A stretch of DNA of 64,000 nt from Bosea vaviloviae (GTDB lineage: Bacteria > Pseudomonadota > Alphaproteobacteria > Rhizobiales > Beijerinckiaceae), in the NCBI RefSeq assembly GCF_001741865.1, contig NZ_CP017147.1, forward strand, positions 1,355,001 through 1,419,000, read 5' to 3'. Below the pieces are notes generated by a model, which saw only the letters and a list, made by a program, of their open reading frames with translations, was not told where the DNA came from and made no database searches. Below are positions 59,933 to 64,000 of the stretch, in pieces. Within the stretch, counting starts at the first letter, position 1; the number at the start of each line of letters is the position of its first letter. The translations under genes and the position numbers were made by a program.

Positions 59933-60020
59933 CCGTCATTGCGAGCGCGGTGAAGCCATCCTGCGTCTCGCAGGCGGTTCCCCGGATTGCTTATTCGGCC
60001 GCGCGTTCGTGTAATGACGG
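59933..60020. repeat. Decayed CCGTCATTGCGAGCG-type repeat
   Basis: It begins CCGTCATTGCGAGCG like the perfect element at 16965 and ends TAATGACGG. The arms have diverged (GGTGAAGCCATCC on the left, GGATTGCTTATTCGGCC on the right). It fills most of the gap between the VOC and RuBisCO-like genes, so it would be transcribed with them. Confidence 0.65.
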
Positions 60021-60059
60021 CAGGCCGAACAATGGCAAGCCGAATGATGGATCGACGAG

Positions 60060-61334
60060 ATGACCAGCGAACGCTTCGAGGCGACCTATCTGATCGAGAC
60101 ACCGCTCGATCCGAGGAAGGTGGCGCAGGTGATGGCGGGCGAGCAGTCCAGCGGCACCTTCACGCGCGTCGCCGGCGAGACCGACGAATTGCGCGAACGG
60201 GCGAGCGCCGTCGTCACCAAGGTCGAAGAGCTTGAAACGGTCGCCGCGCCGAGCCTGCCCAATGCCTGGCTCGCCCGCAAAGGCGTCTCCGGTCCCTGGC
60301 GGCGGGCCCGTGTCGCGATCTCGTTCCCAGTCGACAATGTCGGCGCCAATCTGGCGACCCTGGCTGCGATCGTTGCCGGCAATCTCTATGATCTCGGCGA
60401 GGTCACGGGCCTCAGGCTCGACACGATCACGCTGCCCGCCTCCTTCCGCAGCCGCTTCCCGCTGCCGAGCCAGGGCATCGCTGGGACACGCCGGCTGACG
60501 GGTGTTCCACAAGGTCCGCTGGTCGGCTCGATCATCAAGCCCAATGTCGGCCTGAGCGTGGAGGAGACGGCGGCGCTCGTCGCCAAGCTCTGCGAGGCAG
60601 GCCTCGATTTCATCAAGGATGACGAGATCTCTGCCGATCCCGTCCATGCGCCGCTGGCGCAGCGCGTGCCGGCGGTGATGGCCGCCGTGCGTCGCCATCA
60701 GGATCGTACCGGCAAGGCGGTGATGGTCGCCTTCAACATCACCGACGAGACCGACGCGATGCGCCGCCATGCCGATCTTGTGGCACGCGAGGGCGGCACC
60801 TGCGTCATGACGAGCCTGAACTGGTGCGGGTTCTCGGCAATGGAGACGCTGCGCCGTTCGACCGATCTCGCTGTGCACGGCCATCGCAACGGCTATGGCG
60901 CGCTCTCGCGCCATCCCATGCTCGGTATCTCCTTCCAGGCCTATCAGACGCTCTGGCGGCTCGCCGGCGTCGATCACATGCATGTCCACGGCCTGCAGGG
61001 AAAATTCGCGCAGGAGGACGAGGAGGTCGTTTCCTCCGCCAGGGACTGCGTGACGCCGTTGAGCGCGGGCATCGATGACCGCGTCATGCCGGCCTTCTCC
61101 TCGGGCCAATGGGCCGGCACGGCCCAGCCGACCTGGGATGCGATCGGCCATTCCGATCTGCTCTTCATGGCCGGCGGCGGCATCCTCGCCCATCCCGGAG
61201 GACCGGCGGCCGGCGTGGTCAGCATCCGCCAGGCCTGGGACGCGGTGATGGCGGGCATTTCGCTGGAGGAGGCCGCCAGGACGCAGGGCGAGTTGCGGCA
61301 GGCGCTCGATTTCTTCGGCAAGCTCGCTGGCTGA
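60060..61334 (+). CDS. RuBisCO-like protein (form IV), probable 3-oxo-isoapionate-4-phosphate decarboxylase type
   Basis: A 424-residue RuBisCO large-subunit homologue, shorter than true RuBisCO (about 460-475). The catalytic-type residues are largely kept: Lys160 in IIKPNVG, the metal-binding KDDE (186-189, with Lys186 the carbamylation position), His275-Arg276 in VHGHRNGYG, and HGLQGK (310-315) equivalent to the His327...Lys334 loop 6 region. A small-subunit gene and phosphoribulokinase are absent. The next gene, 7 bp on, is a DUF1537-type kinase, the pairing known for 3-oxo-isoapionate 4-phosphate decarboxylase (OiaX) or its transcarboxylase relative (OiaT) in apionate breakdown. I therefore infer a sugar-acid phosphate decarboxylating role. 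Confidence 0.82.
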   Translation: MTSERFEATYLIETPLDPRKVAQVMAGEQSSGTFTRVAGETDELRERASAVVTKVEELETVAAPSLPNAWLARKGVSGPWRRARVAISFPVDNVGANLATLAAIVAGNLYDLGEVTGLRLDTITLPASFRSRFPLPSQGIAGTRRLTGVPQGPLVGSIIKPNVGLSVEETAALVAKLCEAGLDFIKDDEISADPVHAPLAQRVPAVMAAVRRHQDRTGKAVMVAFNITDETDAMRRHADLVAREGGTCVMTSLNWCGFSAMETLRRSTDLAVHGHRNGYGALSRHPMLGISFQAYQTLWRLAGVDHMHVHGLQGKFAQEDEEVVSSARDCVTPLSAGIDDRVMPAFSSGQWAGTAQPTWDAIGHSDLLFMAGGGILAHPGGPAAGVVSIRQAWDAVMAGISLEEAARTQGELRQALDFFGKLAG

Positions 61335-61341
61335 GGCCCTG

Positions 61342-62643
61342 ATGACAAACCCATCACCGCTCTATGGCTGGTACGGCGACGATTTCACCGGAGCGACCGA
61401 CACCTTGTCGGCGCTGGCGGAACAGGGACGGCGCGCGCTGCTGTTCCTGCGGATTCCGACGCCGGAGCAACTGATCGCTGCCGGCCCGCTCGACGCCATC
61501 GGCATCGCCGGGGCGACCCGCTCGATGGAACCCGTCGCGATGGCCGCCGAGCTCGACGAGGCCGGCCGCTTCTTCGCCGGGCAAGGCGTCGCGCTGCTGC
61601 ACTATAAATGCTGCTCGACCTTCGACAGCGCCCCGCTTATCGGCAGCATCGGCGCGGCGGTGAAGGCGTTGCGCCCATATTTCCAAAACCCTTTCCTGCC
61701 GATCCTCGGCGGGCAGCCCAATCTCGGCCGCTACTGCCTGTTCGGAAACCTCTTCGCCGCGGCCGGCATCGGCGGCGTGGTCCACAGGATCGACCGTCAT
61801 CCGACGATGAGCGTCCATCCGGTCACGCCAATGGCGGAGGCGGATCTGCGCCGGCATCTCACGGCGCAAGGGCTGGAGCGGATCGCCCTGCTCGACTATC
61901 GCAATTGGGATGACGGGGCGGAGGATGCGCTCATGGCCTGTCTCGCAACCGAGCCTGGCGCGGTCCTGCTCGATATCGCCCGCGCCTCCGATCTCCCGGT
62001 CATCGGCAAGCTGATCTCGCAGCGGGCGCAGGCGCAGCCGATGCTTGCCGTCGGTCCGAGCTCCGTCGCCCAGGCGCTGGCTGGCTTGTGGGGTGTCCAG
62101 GACGAGGTTGCGGGTGCGAGGGCCGTTCCTGATGCGAGGGGCGCTCCTTGGCGGCGCGATGGTCCCGTGCTGGCGCTGGTTGGCAGTCTTTCGCCCGTGA
62201 CCCGGGCGCAGGTCGAGGTGGCGACGGGCTTTGCGAAGCTGGCGATCGAGCCGCGCAGGCTCCTCGATGACGCAGCCTATGCCGAGGCGTTGCGGCAGGA
62301 GGCTCTCCGGCGATTGGCGGAGGGCCATGTCATGCTGATCACCGAGCGTCCGTCGCAGGCTCCGGAGAATGCCGGCAGCGTCGCGGCGGCAACCGGCCTG
62401 CTGCTGCGCGGCATCATTGCGCAAGCGCGCCTGTCCCGGCTCGTCGTGGCCGGCGGCGACACGTCGAGCCTCGCCGTCAAATCGCTCGATATCTGGGGGC
62501 TGTCCTATCGCGGTCCGCTCGCTTCGGGCGCGCCGCTCTGCCGGACCCATAGCGATGATCCTCGCCTGGACGATCTCGATATCGTCCTGAAGGGCGGCCA
62601 GATGGGACCGGTCGATTTCTTCGCGAGAGCGACCGCCGGCTGA
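61342..62643 (+). CDS. Four-carbon acid sugar kinase family (DUF1537) protein, 3-oxo-isoapionate kinase-like
   Basis: A 433-residue DUF1537 kinase. The N-terminal substrate domain starts GWYGDDFTGATD (9-20). The C-terminal nucleotide-binding domain has VVAGGDTSSLAVK and the late motif VLKGGQMGPVDFF. Family members phosphorylate threonate, erythronate, 3-oxo-tetronate and 3-oxo-isoapionate. Position directly after the RuBisCO-like gene points to 3-oxo-isoapionate kinase (OiaK), whose product is the substrate of the RuBisCO-like enzyme. It converges with the ROK regulator 3 bp downstream. The specific substrate is inferred from pairing. Confidence 0.85.
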   Translation: MTNPSPLYGWYGDDFTGATDTLSALAEQGRRALLFLRIPTPEQLIAAGPLDAIGIAGATRSMEPVAMAAELDEAGRFFAGQGVALLHYKCCSTFDSAPLIGSIGAAVKALRPYFQNPFLPILGGQPNLGRYCLFGNLFAAAGIGGVVHRIDRHPTMSVHPVTPMAEADLRRHLTAQGLERIALLDYRNWDDGAEDALMACLATEPGAVLLDIARASDLPVIGKLISQRAQAQPMLAVGPSSVAQALAGLWGVQDEVAGARAVPDARGAPWRRDGPVLALVGSLSPVTRAQVEVATGFAKLAIEPRRLLDDAAYAEALRQEALRRLAEGHVMLITERPSQAPENAGSVAAATGLLLRGIIAQARLSRLVVAGGDTSSLAVKSLDIWGLSYRGPLASGAPLCRTHSDDPRLDDLDIVLKGGQMGPVDFFARATAG

Positions 62644-62646
62644 TCG

Positions 62647-63897
62647 TTAGGAGGCCTCTTCCGCCGCCGCGGTTTCGTCCTGCTCATGCAGAACGGTGCG
62701 GTCGAGTTTCGGCGTCATCGTGTCGAGCAGCGGCAAGGCGGCCGCGCCGAGCGCCGCGGTGAGCCTGCCGGTCGCGCCACGCTGCACGCGCGGCACGCTG
62801 CGGCCGGAGCGGTTCGAGACCGAGACGGCGAAAGGCGACATCGCGTCGATCAAGGCGTCGATGACGCCATCCGGCAAGCCGCCGCCCAGGATGATGGTCT
62901 CCGGGTCGAACAGGTTTTCCAGCATCACCAGCATCGGCGCGAGAAGTCGGGCCGCTTCCGTGATCCAGCCCAACACGGCGGGGTGTCCGGCCAGATGCAG
63001 CCGCGCGACCTCGTCGGGGCCGGCATGCGCAATCCCGGCGGCGCGCAGGGCCTCGCTCAACGCATGGGTCGAGGCATAGCGTTCGAGGCAGCCCTGGCCG
63101 CCGCAGGCGCAAGCGAGCCCGTTCTGGACGACAGGGATATGGCCGATCTCGCCGGCATTGCCGAAGGCGCCGCGATAGGGCTGCCCGCCGATGATGGTGC
63201 CGAGCCCCAGGCCCGCGCCGAAATAGATCAGGCAGAAATGCCGCAGGTTTCGCCCCAGCCCGTGCAGATGCTCGCCGACGGCGGCCGCCGTCGCGTCGTT
63301 CTCGATCGTGACGGGTGTCTGCAACGCCAATGACAGGAGCTGGCCGGCATCGTGCCCGGCCCAGCCCGGCAGCGGTGATGAGCCGACCGAGCTCATCCCC
63401 TCGATCTCGAACGGGCCCGGCATCACTACACCGCAGCCGAGCAGGCGGCGCGGTAATCCCGTCCCGGTGCGGGCAAGGGCGAGTTCGGCAGCGGCGAGCA
63501 CCTGCACGGCCTCGAGCGCGGAATCGCCCAAAGGCACGATGCGCTGCGCCCGGACTTCGCCGGCGAGATCGACCAGGACGGTGGTGATGTGGTCGGCCGC
63601 GATCTCCATGCCGGCGGTCATGCCGCCATCGGCATTGACCGCGAGCTCCATCGGCGGCTGGCCGCGCGCCGTGCGCCGGCGCCCCAACTCGATCAGGAAA
63701 CCTTCGCCGACCAGCTCCGCGACGATGTTCGAGACCGCCTGCGCCGTCAGCCGCGTCAGGGCGGCGATGTCGGAGCGGCCGAGCCGGCCGTGCTGGCGCA
63801 CCGTCTCCAGTACCACGCGGCGGTTATGACTGCGCGTTCGCTCGGGATTGGTGCCGACGGCGACGCTGCGGGACGGGGGAGAGCGGCGGTGAGGCAT
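62647..63897 (-). CDS. ROK-family transcriptional regulator
   Basis: A 416-residue ROK protein with an N-terminal winged helix-turn-helix (about 25-85; RLGRSDIAALTRLTAQAVSN, IVAELVGEGFLIELGRRR), so it is an NagC/XylR-type repressor and not a kinase. The ROK domain has the zinc site ACACGGQGCLERYA (CxCGxxGCxE) and IENDATAAAVGEH. It lies convergent to the kinase gene and divergent from a gene that probably begins at the window edge. It may control the sugar-acid genes on either side. The ligand is unknown. Confidence 0.88.
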   Translation of the reverse strand: MPHRRSPPSRSVAVGTNPERTRSHNRRVVLETVRQHGRLGRSDIAALTRLTAQAVSNIVAELVGEGFLIELGRRRTARGQPPMELAVNADGGMTAGMEIAADHITTVLVDLAGEVRAQRIVPLGDSALEAVQVLAAAELALARTGTGLPRRLLGCGVVMPGPFEIEGMSSVGSSPLPGWAGHDAGQLLSLALQTPVTIENDATAAAVGEHLHGLGRNLRHFCLIYFGAGLGLGTIIGGQPYRGAFGNAGEIGHIPVVQNGLACACGGQGCLERYASTHALSEALRAAGIAHAGPDEVARLHLAGHPAVLGWITEAARLLAPMLVMLENLFDPETIILGGGLPDGVIDALIDAMSPFAVSVSNRSGRSVPRVQRGATGRLTAALGAAALPLLDTMTPKLDRTVLHEQDETAAAEEAS

Positions 63898-63936
63898 GAT
63901 GGGCCAGTGCTTGTTGAGATCGACAGGCTGCGCTTT

Positions 63937-63972
63937 CGATTAATCCAACTCAAGTGAATTAATCGATTGACA
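63937..63972. promoter_or_regulatory. Inverted repeat upstream of ROK gene with rightward TTGACA
   Basis: CGATTAAT (63937-63944) and ATTAATCG (63958-63965) form 8-bp inverted arms around a 13-bp spacer, followed by TTGACA (63967-63972) on the plus strand. ROK repressors bind long AT-rich inverted repeats, so this is a good candidate operator controlling a rightward promoter. Confidence 0.5.
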
Positions 63973-63994
63973 GGATGGCGGGGCTGGAGCGAGC

Positions 63995-64000
63995 ATGACG
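63995..64000 (+). CDS. Possible first codons of a gene running off the window
   Basis: An ATG at 63995 stands 6 bp after GGAG (63985-63988) and downstream of the TTGACA at 63967. It is divergent from the ROK gene. Only two codons are visible, so product and reality are unknown. Confidence 0.35.

Noticed and set aside
60060..61334. A true CO2-fixing RuBisCO
   Set aside because: The protein is short. No small subunit, phosphoribulokinase or other Calvin-cycle gene is nearby, and it pairs with a DUF1537 kinase behind a carboxylate importer.
62647..63897. ROK protein as a sugar kinase
   Set aside because: The N-terminal winged helix-turn-helix of about 60 residues marks it as a regulator, and the convergent layout fits that.

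Overview
The window is GC-rich, densely packed bacterial DNA whose gene content points to an alphaproteobacterium of the Hyphomicrobiales, plausibly Bosea-like. This rests on a rhizobial-type glycerol importer operon (glpSTPQUV), minCDE, a very high density of solute-uptake systems, and several families of palindromic intergenic repeats of a kind I associate with that order. The genus is inference; no rRNA or marker gene is present. I saw no tRNA, rRNA, insertion sequence, prophage or CRISPR array.

Layout. 0.1-8.6 kb: glpR, glpD and the glycerol ABC importer glpSTPQUV, closed by a strong hairpin. 9.2-11.1 kb: minCDE. 11.3-16.5 kb (minus strand): a complete peptide-type ABC importer. 17.1-28.0 kb (minus): an M81 peptidase gene and an extra binding protein, then an operon for a second peptide-type importer joined to an M20 hydrolase with altered metal ligands, a D-cysteine desulfhydrase-like enzyme, an ornithine cyclodeaminase-like dehydrogenase and a two-domain sulfurtransferase; a divergent GntR/FCD regulator follows. 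29.0-36.7 kb (minus): a Rid-family protein, an FAD amine oxidase-like enzyme, an SDR and a third complete peptide-type importer. 37.1-46.8 kb: an orphan binding protein, a second FAD oxidoreductase, a GntR/UTRA regulator, a FrlB-like deglycase, a FrlD-like kinase and an HyuA/HyuB pair. 46.8-55.2 kb: a divergent sugar module with two paralogous binding proteins, two permeases, an enolase-superfamily enzyme, an SDR, a GntR/FCD regulator and two unrecognised proteins, but no ATPase. 55.2-63.9 kb: a LacI regulator, a TRAP transporter with fused DctQM, a VOC protein, a RuBisCO-like protein, a DUF1537-type kinase and a ROK regulator.

How it works together. The window is almost wholly catabolic: nine substrate-binding proteins, seven regulators and short enzyme sets. 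Two modules stand out. First, three copies of a GntR-type operator (GGTGTATACC core) lie upstream of the Rid/oxidase/SDR/ABC operon, the orphan binding protein and the FrlB/FrlD genes. They suggest one regulon for uptake and breakdown of Amadori-type (fructosyl-amino) compounds through a peptide-type importer and amine oxidases. Second, the TRAP/RuBisCO-like/kinase cluster matches the late steps known for 3-oxo-isoapionate (apionate) catabolism. Other points are an asymmetric GlpS/GlpT ATPase pair, a Rid protein without the catalytic arginine, an M20 enzyme with changed metal ligands, and a palindromic repeat that forms the C-terminus of the kinase gene.
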